Shown here: piece by piece, positions 24,171 through 33,063 of the stretch
How the letters are laid out: each line of letters starts with the position of its first letter
How positions within the stretch are numbered: the first letter of the stretch is position 1
Assembly: GCA_012513605.1 (NCBI GenBank)
Contig: JAAZBV010000085.1
Span: 1 to 64,000 of the forward strand
Origin: Desulfatiglans sp.
GTDB lineage: Bacteria; Desulfobacterota; DSM-4660; Desulfatiglandales; HGW-15
Reading direction: 5' to 3'
Length of the DNA stretch: 64,000 nucleotides
Position numbers and translations under genes: made by a program
The notes under the pieces: generated by a model
What the model saw: only the letters and a program-made list of their open reading frames with translations
Databases searched by the model: none
Told to the model about the DNA's origin: nothing

Positions 24171-25280
24171 ATGGCAGAAGGTCTGGACTTCAGCATCCCT
24201 TCTACAGGTAAAAATAAAGGGAGGTCTCCCTTGAGATGGATATACATTATTCTGGCACTGCTTATAATTTTATCCATATTTAATGCAATGCTCTTTGTTA
24301 TCAGGCCAGTAAGATCAGACGCAGGAGGCAATGGCATTTCCCCATCTGTCAGAGCCTTAAAATCGCTTGCCCTTAAACTTGAAAAACAGGAGATAAGCAG
24401 AGAGGCCATCAACGCATGGAAGGAGTATCTCAAGTTTGCGGAAACAGATGCCAATGAAACCGCAAGGATATGGTACAGGATCGGCAAGATATCCGAGGCA
24501 GCAGGTGACTATGATAATGCCCTTCATGCATATTACAGGTCTGAGGCATTTGCCTCCCCTGATGATATACGCGATGAGATAAACCAGCGTGTAGAGAGGT
24601 GCCTTGAAAAGGCAGGCAGGTTTGCGGCACTGCGTTATGATCTTAATGACAGGGTTGGAGCAAACACGGATTCGATAAAACATGGTGATCAGGTAGTTGC
24701 AGAGATAGGCACTTTAAAAATAACCCGTGAAGAGCTGGATAAAAGGATAGAAAAGGTTACAGCATCACGAATAAGCGGGCTTTCAAGGTATCTTTCCCCT
24801 GACCGGATCAACATGGAAAAGGAGAACCTTCTTAAGCAGTATTCATCTGACAGTGGCAGGAGGATGTTCCTTGAACAGTACATCATAGAAGAGATGCTCT
24901 ACAGAAAGGCAAGGGAGGAGCGGCTTGCTGAGACAGATGAGATGAGGGAGGCCATCACAGAGATGGAGCGCAGCATGCTCGCATCAAAGGTCATGGAAAA
25001 TGCCTATAAGGATGAGATAAGGGTAACTGAGAGTGATGTCCGCAATTTTTATGAGGCAAACAAAACGAAATATAATGAAAAGGATAAAGATGGCAAGGAG
25101 CAGGCACCTGAGTTTGAGAAGGTAAAAGAGAGGGTTATGCTTGATCTCATGAACGAAAAGGAAAGGGATGTACAAAGTGCCCTGATCGGAAGGCTCAGGG
25201 AAAAATATAATGTGGTGGTTCACAGCTCTGCCATAGCTGGCGGAGAAGCAAAACCGGATTTAACGAAAAAGGATAAGTAA
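24171..25280 (+). CDS. Membrane-anchored TPR/SurA-like protein without PPIase domain
   Basis: 369 residues. Hydrophilic start, one membrane segment (~24-46), a TPR-like region (~58-135: AINAWKEYLKF, then ARIWYRIGKISEAAGDYDNALHAYYRSEAF), then a SurA/PpiD-type chaperone region: VVAEIGTLKITREELDKRIEK, FLEQYIIEEMLYRKARE, ITESDVRNFYEANKTKY-like VTESDVRNFYEAN. In SurA-type proteins a parvulin domain would come next; here only ~60 residues remain before EFEKVKERVML, so no PPIase domain is present. Likely a periplasmic folding factor attached to the inner membrane. GAGGAGG lies before ATG. Placement inside the Bat operon is notable. Confidence 0.7.
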   Translation: MAEGLDFSIPSTGKNKGRSPLRWIYIILALLIILSIFNAMLFVIRPVRSDAGGNGISPSVRALKSLALKLEKQEISREAINAWKEYLKFAETDANETARIWYRIGKISEAAGDYDNALHAYYRSEAFASPDDIRDEINQRVERCLEKAGRFAALRYDLNDRVGANTDSIKHGDQVVAEIGTLKITREELDKRIEKVTASRISGLSRYLSPDRINMEKENLLKQYSSDSGRRMFLEQYIIEEMLYRKAREERLAETDEMREAITEMERSMLASKVMENAYKDEIRVTESDVRNFYEANKTKYNEKDKDGKEQAPEFEKVKERVMLDLMNEKERDVQSALIGRLREKYNVVVHSSAIAGGEAKPDLTKKDK

Positions 25281-25286
25281 TATTCA

Positions 25287-25467
25287 CCACGGAGTACACG
25301 GAGAGCACGGAGAAAAGCTTTTTATTATGTTATTAAAAAATAAATTTTGTTTTTCTTAGCGTCCTTTGCGTCTATGCGGTTCAATTTTAACTTGTCACTT
25401 CAACCATACAAGGACACGGAGGACACAGAGATTTTATTTTTCAATCTTTTCTCCGTGCTCTCCGTGG
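25287..25467. repeat. Fold-back of CACGGAG-type repeats inside the Bat operon
   Basis: The left arm 25287-25317 and right arm 25446-25467 are complementary over 22 bases, except that the left arm has one extra nine-base unit. The ~130-base loop contains a second small set (GCGTCCTTTGCGTC; GGACACGGAGGACACAG). It has the same design as the element at 97-209. It separates the SurA-like gene from the BatD-like lipoprotein gene. Confidence 0.6.
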
Positions 25468-25486
25468 TTATAAGTAAGGTTTATTG

Positions 25487-26515
25487 ATGCAATTTTTTAT
25501 AGATATAAACAAATTTTTTTCAGCTAGACATAGCGGATGTTTTTTAATCCCGATAATGCTCCTGTGCCTTGTTCTTTTTCCTTCCTGCAAAAAGGATGGT
25601 GCAGGAAAAGAGACACCTGAAAAAAAGGTTGATAGAATCAATGAAACTGTCGAAAGGGGGCCGGCAAAGGTCACACTTGAGTCAGACAAAAAAGAGATAA
25701 CCATTGCTGAACAGGTTAACCTTTCCATATCCATTGATATTGATGAGGAATATGATGTGGAGCTCCCCTCATTTGGTGACAAGCTTGAACAGTTCGGCAT
25801 AGTCGATTACCACACTTCACAGCCTGAGCTCAAAGATAATAAAAGAAAACTCATAAGGCGCACCTACATACTTGAGCCCTTTCTCTCCGGCGATTATCCC
25901 ATTATGCCCATGAAGATCACCTTCTATAAAAAAGAGGATAACAAGAAACATTTAATAGAAACCCCTGAGATCACAATAAAGGTTAAATCCCTTTTGCCTG
26001 ATGATGTAAAGGATCTCAAACTTCATGATATCATCCCTCCCCTGCCCTACCCCAGGTCATACATGGTATGGATATGGGGGGGCACAGGTGCAGGCTTACT
26101 GATACTCCTTGCTGTAGGGGTCTATTTTTATAAAAAACGATTCATGAGAATGGATACTATTGAGATAAGGCTTAAGGCACATGAAATTGCCTATAATGAG
26201 CTTAAGGACCTTGTTGAAGAAGACCTTATTGATAAGGGAGAGATCAAGCTGTTTTATCTGAGACTCAGCTCCATAATAAGGAGATATATTGAAAACAGGT
26301 TTGGCTTACGTGCCCCTGAACAGACCACAGAGGAGTTTCTAAAAGGGCTTGAATCGGCGCAGGGGTTTCCTGACCGGTTTAAACCCCTTCTGAATAATTT
26401 TCTAAGGCACTGCGACCTTGTGAAATTTGCAAGGTTTGAGCCTGAGACAAAGGATATCCAGAACAGCTTTGACAGTTGCAAGGCATTTATACAGGGAACA
26501 GAGGAACAGGACTAG
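25487..26515 (+). CDS. BatD-like lipoprotein with C-terminal DUF4381-type region
   Basis: 342 residues. Signal with lipobox (LVLFPSC, Cys ~34). Periplasmic beta region (~60-180: AKVTLESDKKEITIAEQVNLSISID; YILEPFLSGDYPIMPMKITFYKK), one membrane segment (~200-225, WIWGGTGAGLLILLAVGVYFY) and a cytosolic helical end (FYLRLSSIIRRYIENRFGLRAPEQTTEEFL...FLRHCDLVKFARF), as in BatD/DUF4381 proteins of Bat clusters. ATG 25487 is preferred over the TTG one codon earlier, with AAGG seven bases upstream. The next gene starts five bases after its stop. Confidence 0.75.
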   Translation: MQFFIDINKFFSARHSGCFLIPIMLLCLVLFPSCKKDGAGKETPEKKVDRINETVERGPAKVTLESDKKEITIAEQVNLSISIDIDEEYDVELPSFGDKLEQFGIVDYHTSQPELKDNKRKLIRRTYILEPFLSGDYPIMPMKITFYKKEDNKKHLIETPEITIKVKSLLPDDVKDLKLHDIIPPLPYPRSYMVWIWGGTGAGLLILLAVGVYFYKKRFMRMDTIEIRLKAHEIAYNELKDLVEEDLIDKGEIKLFYLRLSSIIRRYIENRFGLRAPEQTTEEFLKGLESAQGFPDRFKPLLNNFLRHCDLVKFARFEPETKDIQNSFDSCKAFIQGTEEQD

Positions 26516-26520
26516 ATACC

Positions 26521-27576
26521 ATGCACTTTGAATCACCACTCGCATTTCTATTATTGATTTTGATCCCTATCCTGATCTACATGCACCTTTTTAGAAACAG
26601 GGGAGGCGCAATAAGGTTTTCATCTGTCGGGAATGCAGTAAAGGCATCAAGATCGATTAAGGTAAGACTTATAAGGCTGCCCGATATCATACGCATTATA
26701 GCCCTTATACTCATTATCATAGCCCTTGCCCGACCCCAGACAGGCAGGGAGAGGATAAGCGAGATAAGCAAGGGTATAGCAATAATGATGGTTGTTGACC
26801 GCTCAGGCAGCATGAACGCTGAGCTTGAATACAGGGGGCAAAACCTGAACCGTCTAGAGGCGGTAAAGCAGGTCTTTAAGGAATTTGTACTTGGCGGGAC
26901 AAGCGGCCTTAAGGGGAGGCCCAATGACCTTATAGGCATGATTGTCTTTGCAAGGTACCCTGACACCATATGCCCCCTTACACTGGCGCACGGGGCGCTG
27001 CCGGCTTTTTTAAAAAATGTTAATATAGTGCAGACACGTGAAGAAGACGGCACTGCCATAGGTGATGCCATAGCCCTTGCAGCAGCACGTCTTAAAAAGG
27101 CAGAGGATACCCTTAAGGACGAGAAGGAGGGGTCAGGCAGATATGAGATTAAAAGCAAGGTGATCGTCCTGCTCTCTGATGGTGAAAACAATTTTGGTAA
27201 ACGCTCCCCCATAGAGGCCGCGGAACTTGCGAAAGAATGGGGCATCAAGATATATGCAATAGCTATTGGAGGAGGTGAGGCTGTCACATCCATACAGACA
27301 CCCTTTGGCACATACAAGGTACCTTCAAGGCAGAGGTTTGATACAACTGCGCTCAGGGTCGCAGCTGAAAAGACAGGCGGGCTTTTCCGTGAGGCGCACA
27401 ATGCAGATGCCCTAATCGATATATATAAAGAGATAGATTCAATGGAAAAGAGCGAGATAGAGTCTGTCCGGTATGTGGATTATCAGGAGTCATTCATATG
27501 GCCGGCCATTGCAGGTTTCCTTCTGATAATACTGGATATCCTGCTCAGGAATACCCTCTTCAGGAGGGTACCATGA
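26521..27576 (+). CDS. batA: BatA-type vWA membrane protein
   Basis: 351 residues. N-terminal membrane segments (~7-24, ~57-72), vWA domain with a full MIDAS: DRSGSMN (D93, S95, S97), the Thr of REEDGTAIGDAI and the Asp of LLSDGENNFG. C-terminal membrane segment (FIWPAIAGFLLIILDILL). Domain faces the periplasm. Members of this family were named for Bacteroides aerotolerance; the true role is likely envelope protein quality control with MoxR. Start at 26521, five bases after the previous stop; ATG/stop overlap with batB. Confidence 0.9.
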   Translation: MHFESPLAFLLLILIPILIYMHLFRNRGGAIRFSSVGNAVKASRSIKVRLIRLPDIIRIIALILIIIALARPQTGRERISEISKGIAIMMVVDRSGSMNAELEYRGQNLNRLEAVKQVFKEFVLGGTSGLKGRPNDLIGMIVFARYPDTICPLTLAHGALPAFLKNVNIVQTREEDGTAIGDAIALAAARLKKAEDTLKDEKEGSGRYEIKSKVIVLLSDGENNFGKRSPIEAAELAKEWGIKIYAIAIGGGEAVTSIQTPFGTYKVPSRQRFDTTALRVAAEKTGGLFREAHNADALIDIYKEIDSMEKSEIESVRYVDYQESFIWPAIAGFLLIILDILLRNTLFRRVP

Positions 27577-28601
27577 ACGGGATTGTGCTGCACAATATAG
27601 ATATGCTGCACCTGCTCTGGGTGCTCCCTTTTATTTTTCTAGTATACCTTTACGGCTGGTCAAAAAAGAAAAAGGCCCTTGAACGATTTATTGAGGCAGG
27701 GCTTATTAACAGGATAAATATCTCAACAGACAGATCAAAGAGGTATTTCAAGGCTGTGCTTGTTATTGTTTCTACTGCATTTGTCATCCTCTCCCTTACA
27801 AGGCCTGCATGGAACCCCGTGCCTGAAAAGATAGAACGCAGGGGAAGGGATATTGTATTTTTGCTTGATGTATCAAAAAGCATGCTTGCAGAAGACCTTG
27901 TGCCAAACCGCCTGGAGCGGGCAAAGCTTGCAATCAATGACTGTATAGACGGGCTCATGGGTGACAGGATAGCCCTTGTTGCCTTTGCCGGCACCGCAGC
28001 CATAAAATGCCCTTTAACCCAGGATTATGGTTTTTTCAGGACCATGCTAAAATCTGTTGATACTGAGAGCATAGCAAGGGGTGGCACCATGATAGGTGAT
28101 GCCATAAGGCTTCTTTTAACGGATGTATTTGATGACCAGGCAAAGGAATACAAGGACATAATCCTGATAACAGACGGCGAGGATCATGACAGCTTTCCGG
28201 TAGAAGCGGCTAAAAAGGCCGGGGAAAAGGGGGTAAGGATTATTGCCATAGGGATTGGGGATGAGAATGAGGGAAAGAGGATACCGGTAACAAACGATAA
28301 GGGTGAAAGGACCTTTTTAAAATATAATGATCAGGAGGTCTGGTCAAAGCTTGATGCTGATACATTAAGAAAGATGGTAAATGTAACCCCTGGCGGTAAA
28401 TATTTTAATGTTGCAACAGGTACCATTGATCTCGGAACAGTCTACAGGCAGCTTATTGCAGGGGCACAGAAAAAGGAGCTGGAATCAGAGACCATCAACC
28501 GCTTTGAAGAAAAATTCCAGATATTCTTAAGTGTTGCCTTTTTCCTTTTATGTATCGAGTATGTTTTATCTGAGAGAAAAAGGGGTGCCCGCAATGTTTA
28601 G
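27573..28601 (+). CDS. batB: BatB-type vWA membrane protein
   Basis: 342 residues. Membrane segments near ~12-28 and ~60-76; MIDAS DVSKSM (D99, S101, S103), GGTMIGDAI and LITDGEDHD; C-terminal segment IFLSVAFFLLCIEYVL. Very similar in plan to the preceding BatA; the pair is thought to form a hetero-oligomer. CAGGAGGG lies before ATG 27573, which overlaps the batA stop (ATGA). The batC start overlaps its end. Confidence 0.9.
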   Translation: MNGIVLHNIDMLHLLWVLPFIFLVYLYGWSKKKKALERFIEAGLINRINISTDRSKRYFKAVLVIVSTAFVILSLTRPAWNPVPEKIERRGRDIVFLLDVSKSMLAEDLVPNRLERAKLAINDCIDGLMGDRIALVAFAGTAAIKCPLTQDYGFFRTMLKSVDTESIARGGTMIGDAIRLLLTDVFDDQAKEYKDIILITDGEDHDSFPVEAAKKAGEKGVRIIAIGIGDENEGKRIPVTNDKGERTFLKYNDQEVWSKLDADTLRKMVNVTPGGKYFNVATGTIDLGTVYRQLIAGAQKKELESETINRFEEKFQIFLSVAFFLLCIEYVLSERKRGARNV

Positions 28602-29937
28602 AAAGAGCTTCAAGAATAATTCTGGATCGTCATTCCCGCGCGGGCGGGAATCCATTGTTCCTCATAGTTTCTCTAATTCCGCCTTTCCACCCTCCTTAGC
28701 AATACTACTGCGGAGGAGGGGCGCGGGAATGACGAAAAGGGGCAACAAATTATTTCTCAGGGAGTCTCTTAGGATCAATTTTATTCTGATAATCATCACT
28801 GTTATCTTCTCAACAGGCAATATTACCTTTGCAGACTCTACCGCAAAATATATCGACAAAGGTAACAGGGCGTGGCTCTCCGGCAATTATGATGATGCCA
28901 TAAAAAGCTATGATGAGGCAGGGGTTAATGACCCTGAATCCCCATATATATATTTCAATAAAGGCGCTGCCCTCTATAAAAAGGGGGATTTTCAGGGGGC
29001 TATAGAGGCATTTGAAAAGGCTGCCCTGAAGAGTAAAGAGCCCTTGATGGAGGCAAAGAGCAGGTTTAACCTGGGTAACTGCGCATTCAGTGAGGCAGAG
29101 CGCCAGATGGACAATGACCTTAAAAAGGCAATGGAGCTTTGCCAGAAGAGTGTTGTGCATTATCAGGATGCACTCAAGCTTGATCCGAGTTTAAAAAAGG
29201 CAGCAGAAAACATAGAGATTGTCCGGCTCATGATGAAAAATATCCTTGATGAGATAAAAAAGAGAGAAGAGGCGGCAAAAGAACAGGCGCAGCAGGCAAA
29301 AGAGAATACAGAAGAGCTTCAGAAGCTCATTAAGAGGCAGGAAGAGGCACTTAACAAGAACAGAGAGCAATCTAAAAAGAATATGTCCCCTTCTGAAAAG
29401 AAAAAGGGGCTGGATCAGATGGCTAACGAACAAAAGGCCATATCAGAGGATACACAGAGATTTACTGACAAAATAAAGGGGCAGGCTGCACAACAGAAAC
29501 AGGAAGAGGCAAATCCGGCATTGACCCATCTGAATAATGCTGTTAAAGAGCAGCTTGCAGCAGAGGGGAACTTAAGAAACCAGAACCCATCAGAGGCTGA
29601 AAAAAACCAGGAGAATGCAATAAATGAATTAAAGGATGCGCTCACTCCCCCGGAACAGGATCAGAAAAAACAGGGCAAAGATCAGCAGAAAAAAGAGGGT
29701 GAACAGGGAAGCCAGGAGCAGCAGGATCAGAAAGATCAGGAGAAAAAGGAAGATGGCGGAGAGCAGCCTGAACAAAAGGATGCAGAAGGCAAAGAGGATC
29801 AACAGGATGAAAAGCAGCCATCCATGCAGAAGCAAGGCATAGACCCCCAGGATATACTGGATGAAGAGGCGGATAACAAGAAAGAACGGCGCATGAGGGC
29901 CCCGGGCGGTTACAAGGATGTTGACAGGGACTGGTAA
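28594..29937 (+). CDS. batC: BatC-type TPR protein with a palindromic element in its 5' end
   Basis: 447 codons from ATG 28594, which overlaps the batB stop. Residues ~12-46 are encoded by a palindromic repeat (28627-28735), which stays open in this frame. A second start, ATG 28729, lies inside the right arm of the repeat with GGAGGAGG (28712-28719) upstream; it would give 402 residues beginning MTKRGNKLFL with the signal sequence INFILIIITVIFS. The mature part has TPR units (AKYIDKGNRAWLSGNYDDAIKSYDEA; YIYFNKGAALYKKGDFQGAIEAFEKA) and a long Lys/Glu/Gln-rich tail (~120 residues, EQDQKKQGKDQQKKEGEQG). Either start is possible. Overlaps batD. Confidence 0.85.
   Translation: MFRKSFKNNSGSSFPRGRESIVPHSFSNSAFPPSLAILLRRRGAGMTKRGNKLFLRESLRINFILIIITVIFSTGNITFADSTAKYIDKGNRAWLSGNYDDAIKSYDEAGVNDPESPYIYFNKGAALYKKGDFQGAIEAFEKAALKSKEPLMEAKSRFNLGNCAFSEAERQMDNDLKKAMELCQKSVVHYQDALKLDPSLKKAAENIEIVRLMMKNILDEIKKREEAAKEQAQQAKENTEELQKLIKRQEEALNKNREQSKKNMSPSEKKKGLDQMANEQKAISEDTQRFTDKIKGQAAQQKQEEANPALTHLNNAVKEQLAAEGNLRNQNPSEAEKNQENAINELKDALTPPEQDQKKQGKDQQKKEGEQGSQEQQDQKDQEKKEDGGEQPEQKDAEGKEDQQDEKQPSMQKQGIDPQDILDEEADNKKERRMRAPGGYKDVDRDW
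28627..28735. repeat. Palindromic REP/RPE-like element inside batC
   Basis: TCGTCATTCCCGCGC (28627-28641) and its exact reverse complement (28721-28735) bound a ~109-base unit with internal GGGCGGGAATCCA and GGAGGAGGGG. Related, more degenerate units lie at 40713-40803 and near 57840-58055. It reads through in the batC frame and carries its own ribosome binding site and ATG. Confidence 0.75.
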
Positions 29938-31790
29938 TGTATAAAAGACTTTTTATATATCTATTTGCCATATTGATCATATGTGGAAATGCCTTTGCAT
30001 CGGGGCTGAGTGTGCAAACCGCACTTGAGCGCACAGAGGTCTATACAGGTGAGACATTTATATTCCAGCTTCAGGTATCAGGCAGTGAGGATCCTGAAGA
30101 GCCTGACCTCTCTCACCTGGATGGATTCAGGGTACAGTTTGCAGGTGGTTCACAGAACAGCAGCTCATCCATATCTATAATAAACGGTCAGATGACCCGC
30201 GAAGATAAAAAGGGCTATGTCTTCAGTTACAGGCTTACACCTTTAAAGACAGGCACGCTTGCGATACCATCAATAGAGGTAAAGGCAGGGGGCATGACCG
30301 CCCGCACAGAGCCTCTTGTTATTGTCGCAAGAAAACCTGCTGAGACAGATGACTTCAAACTCAGGCTCACGCTTTCAAAAGAGAAATGCTATACAGGCGA
30401 GCCTGTTATACTCACTGTTACATGGTATATAGGTAAAAATGTGAATGACTTTAATTTCACCCTTCCTTTAATGGGTGACAAACGCTTTACCTTTGCCACC
30501 CCTGAGGTTGATACAAGGTCAGGCAAAAAGCTATACCGCATACAGCTTGGTGACAGCGAGGCCATAGGTGAAGAGGGACAAGGCACACTGGATGGGAAGA
30601 GTTATACAACCATATCCTTTAAAAAGGTGCTTATCCCCATAAAGGCTGGCATAATACCCATTGAACAGGCTACAGTAACATGCTCTGCCCTTACCGGTTA
30701 TTCAAGAAGGTCAAACGACCCCTTTTCCAGCTTTTTTGATGACGATTTTTTTGGCTCTTCACGCAGGGGTGTTTACAGCACAGTGGTTGTACCCTCCAAC
30801 ACCCTTTCGCTCAGGGTACTGGAACTGCCCATAGAAGGGAGACCGGCCAATTTTAAAGGTCATATAGGCAAATACAATATAGAAACCTCCGCCACTCCTC
30901 TAAATATAAATATCGGTGACCCTGTAACCTTTACTGTCAAAATCAGCGGGCCTCCATATCTTGAACATATTGATTTACCGCCCCTGAAAGAGCAGCTTGC
31001 ATTTAAAAACAGCTTCAGGATACCTGATGAAAGGGCAGGCGCAGAGATAAAAGGAAAGGAAAAGATCTTTACCCAGACCATAAGGCCTCTCAATTCCAAT
31101 GTCAGGGAGATACCAGCTTACGAACTCCCATATTTTGACACTGAAAAGGGTGAATACCTTGTTGCGCTCTCTGCCCCCATACCAGTTACAGTAAATGAGA
31201 CAAGGGTTGTAACACTCCTTGATGCTGAGGGCGCTGCTGAAACAGGTATAAATGGAGCGGGCATAGAGACATCAAAAAAGGGGATCGCATTCAGCTATGA
31301 GGATATGTCTGTTATTCAAAGAGAGTATCTGTCTCCCATTTCCTGTTTTTTAAACGGTCCCTGGCCCTACCTGCTTTTTACCCCGCCTTTCCTCTATCTT
31401 ATTCTGTTTTCGGGAGTCTATATCTCACGAAAGAGGAATAATGATCCTTTAAAGATATTATCCAAGAAGGCATTTGCAGTATTTAAAAAAAGACTTCATG
31501 ATGCTGAAAAGGCAACGCCTGAAAAGGCATGCGGGATAGTGCTTGATTCATTCAGGGAATACCTCGGTATAAAACTAAGGCTTACATCAACAGGAGCCCT
31601 CACATTTGCAGATGTAAAGCAACAACTTGAATCTTCTGTCATGAAAAATGAGATCATTGAGAAGGTAAAGGGTATCTTCTATTCCTGTGAGGCAGGGGCA
31701 TATGCAGGGGATATAACATTCAAGGACAATTCTTCACTGATTAAAAAAGTCCTTGATGCTGCAACAGAACTTGAAAAGAGGCTTAAATAA
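29937..31790 (+). CDS. batD: BatD-type membrane protein
   Basis: 617 residues. Signal peptide (LFIYLFAILIICGNAFA), several beta-sandwich repeats (LERTEVYTGETFIFQLQVSG; LRLTLSKEKCYTGEPVILTVTWY; INIGDPVTFTVKISGPP), one membrane segment (~475-495, YLLFTPPFLYLILFSGVYI) and a cytosolic helical end. This is the BatD plan: a periplasmic partner of BatA/BatB. The ATG shares a base with the batC stop (TAATG). The batE gene starts one base after its stop. Confidence 0.9.
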   Translation: MYKRLFIYLFAILIICGNAFASGLSVQTALERTEVYTGETFIFQLQVSGSEDPEEPDLSHLDGFRVQFAGGSQNSSSSISIINGQMTREDKKGYVFSYRLTPLKTGTLAIPSIEVKAGGMTARTEPLVIVARKPAETDDFKLRLTLSKEKCYTGEPVILTVTWYIGKNVNDFNFTLPLMGDKRFTFATPEVDTRSGKKLYRIQLGDSEAIGEEGQGTLDGKSYTTISFKKVLIPIKAGIIPIEQATVTCSALTGYSRRSNDPFSSFFDDDFFGSSRRGVYSTVVVPSNTLSLRVLELPIEGRPANFKGHIGKYNIETSATPLNINIGDPVTFTVKISGPPYLEHIDLPPLKEQLAFKNSFRIPDERAGAEIKGKEKIFTQTIRPLNSNVREIPAYELPYFDTEKGEYLVALSAPIPVTVNETRVVTLLDAEGAAETGINGAGIETSKKGIAFSYEDMSVIQREYLSPISCFLNGPWPYLLFTPPFLYLILFSGVYISRKRNNDPLKILSKKAFAVFKKRLHDAEKATPEKACGIVLDSFREYLGIKLRLTSTGALTFADVKQQLESSVMKNEIIEKVKGIFYSCEAGAYAGDITFKDNSSLIKKVLDAATELEKRLK

Positions 31791-31791
31791 A

Positions 31792-32661
31792 ATGACGAAT
31801 AATATCAGAAATCAGGTAAACAAATATTTTCAGAGCGGTTTTATATCTGTGCTTATGATTTCTGCGGTCTGCCTCTTCTCAATGGCTGTCTCATCCTCTT
31901 TACATGCTGATGCACTGGACAGGGCCGCCATATCTGAGCTCTACAATGAGGCGCGTGATCTTTTCAGGCAGGCGGATACGGCCGCAGGCACATCATATGA
32001 CCATGCCATGACCCTGTATAAAAAGGCCGCCATGCGCTATGAACGCATCATAAAGGAGGGGGGCATAGAAAATGGTAAAATTTATTATAATCTGGGTAAC
32101 ATATATTTCAGGATGAACGATATCGGGAGGGCCATTCTGAATTATCGTAAGGCAGAGCAATATATGCCTGATGATAATAACCTCAAACAAAACCTCACCT
32201 ATGCAAGGGCAAAGAGGATAGACAGGATAGAGGAAAAACAGGAGACAAAGGTGATGAAGACCCTCTTCTTCTGGCACTATGACCTCTCTGTAAAGAGCCG
32301 TTTAATGCTTTTTACATTATTCTTTGCCATCTTCTGGGTATCCGCATGTGTCAGGATATTTTTCAAAAAACCATTCCTCTTCTGGCTGATAACCTCATCA
32401 GCCCTTGTCTCTATCCTTTTCTGCGGGTCTCTTGCCGCTGATGAATATTTACTTAAAAAACAAAGGCCGGGCGTAATCCTGACCACAGAAACAACTGCAC
32501 GCAAGGGAAACAGTGAGACCTATGAGCCCAGCTTTATGGAGCCGCTGCATGCAGGCACAGAATTTACACTCATTGAAGCAAGGGGAGAGTGGTTTCAGAT
32601 TGAACTGGCAGACTCACGTACCTGCTGGGTTCAGGCTAAAGATGTTGAGCTTGTGAGGTAA
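31792..32661 (+). CDS. batE: BatE-type TPR/SH3 membrane protein
   Basis: 289 residues. Signal sequence (~20-37, ISVLMISAVCLFSMAVSSS), TPR units (~45-125: GKIYYNLGNIYFRMNDIGRAILNYRKAEQYMPDDNNL), two membrane segments (~165-185, ~192-210) and a C-terminal SH3b-like domain (~225-289: EPLHAGTEFTLIEARGEWFQIEL, then CWVQAKDVELV). This is the usual last gene of Bat clusters. Start ATG 31792 because it directly follows the batD stop. Confidence 0.85.
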   Translation: MTNNIRNQVNKYFQSGFISVLMISAVCLFSMAVSSSLHADALDRAAISELYNEARDLFRQADTAAGTSYDHAMTLYKKAAMRYERIIKEGGIENGKIYYNLGNIYFRMNDIGRAILNYRKAEQYMPDDNNLKQNLTYARAKRIDRIEEKQETKVMKTLFFWHYDLSVKSRLMLFTLFFAIFWVSACVRIFFKKPFLFWLITSSALVSILFCGSLAADEYLLKKQRPGVILTTETTARKGNSETYEPSFMEPLHAGTEFTLIEARGEWFQIELADSRTCWVQAKDVELVR

Positions 32662-32664
32662 ATG

Positions 32665-32773
32665 TTGATTCAGCTTTCAGCGGTCAGTGATCATCTATAA
32701 GAGCATCTTGAATTCCTTTACTGATCAGCTGTCGCACAAGGCTATTGCGAGACAGGAAGCTGAATGCTAAAGG
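32665..32773. repeat. Fold-back of AGCTTTCAGC/GTCAGTGATCA-type repeats
   Basis: GATTCAGCTTTCAGCGGTCAGTGATCA at the left is answered by TGATCAGCTG and GGAAGCTGAATG on the right. The same class occurs at 43181-43270. Non-coding. Confidence 0.4.
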
Positions 32774-32894
32774 TTGACTGTTTTCAACCAAAAACGCCAG
32801 TTTTTGGATAACTATTATTTATTCCTCAATGTCAGGGGTATCTTAATGGTAACAGTTGATTTTTAGTAACTCTGTGGTGTGTCAGAGAAAAAAG

Positions 32895-32980
32895 TGGCGG
32901 AGGAAGTAGGATTCGAACCCACGGAACTTTCGTTCAACGGTTTTCAAGACCGCCGCCTTAAACCACTCGGCCATTCCTCC
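32895..32980 (-). tRNA. tRNA-Ser (anticodon UGA)
   Basis: Read on the minus strand, the gene starts GGAGGAATGGCCGAGTGG and ends TTCCTCCGCCA with the CCA encoded. The acceptor arms pair (GGAGGAA/TTCCTCC), the anticodon loop is CTTGAAA (anticodon UGA), a long variable arm follows (GTTGAACGAAAGTTC) and the T arm has GGTTCGAATCC. 86 bases including CCA. It would read UCA and related Ser codons. Located downstream of the Bat operon on the opposite strand. Confidence 0.95.
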
Positions 32981-33063
32981 AGATTAAATTTGTGCTTCAT
33001 ATATTACTAAAATGCAAAAATATCAAGCAATAAAAAAACTAAAACACAAAAAAGTATTATTGA

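Noticed and set aside
26577-27401. Long minus-strand open frame (~270 codons) across batA
   Set aside because: It mirrors the clear vWA coding sequence on the plus strand; its translation is Ser/Pro/Leu-rich with no motif, so it is a shadow of codon bias.
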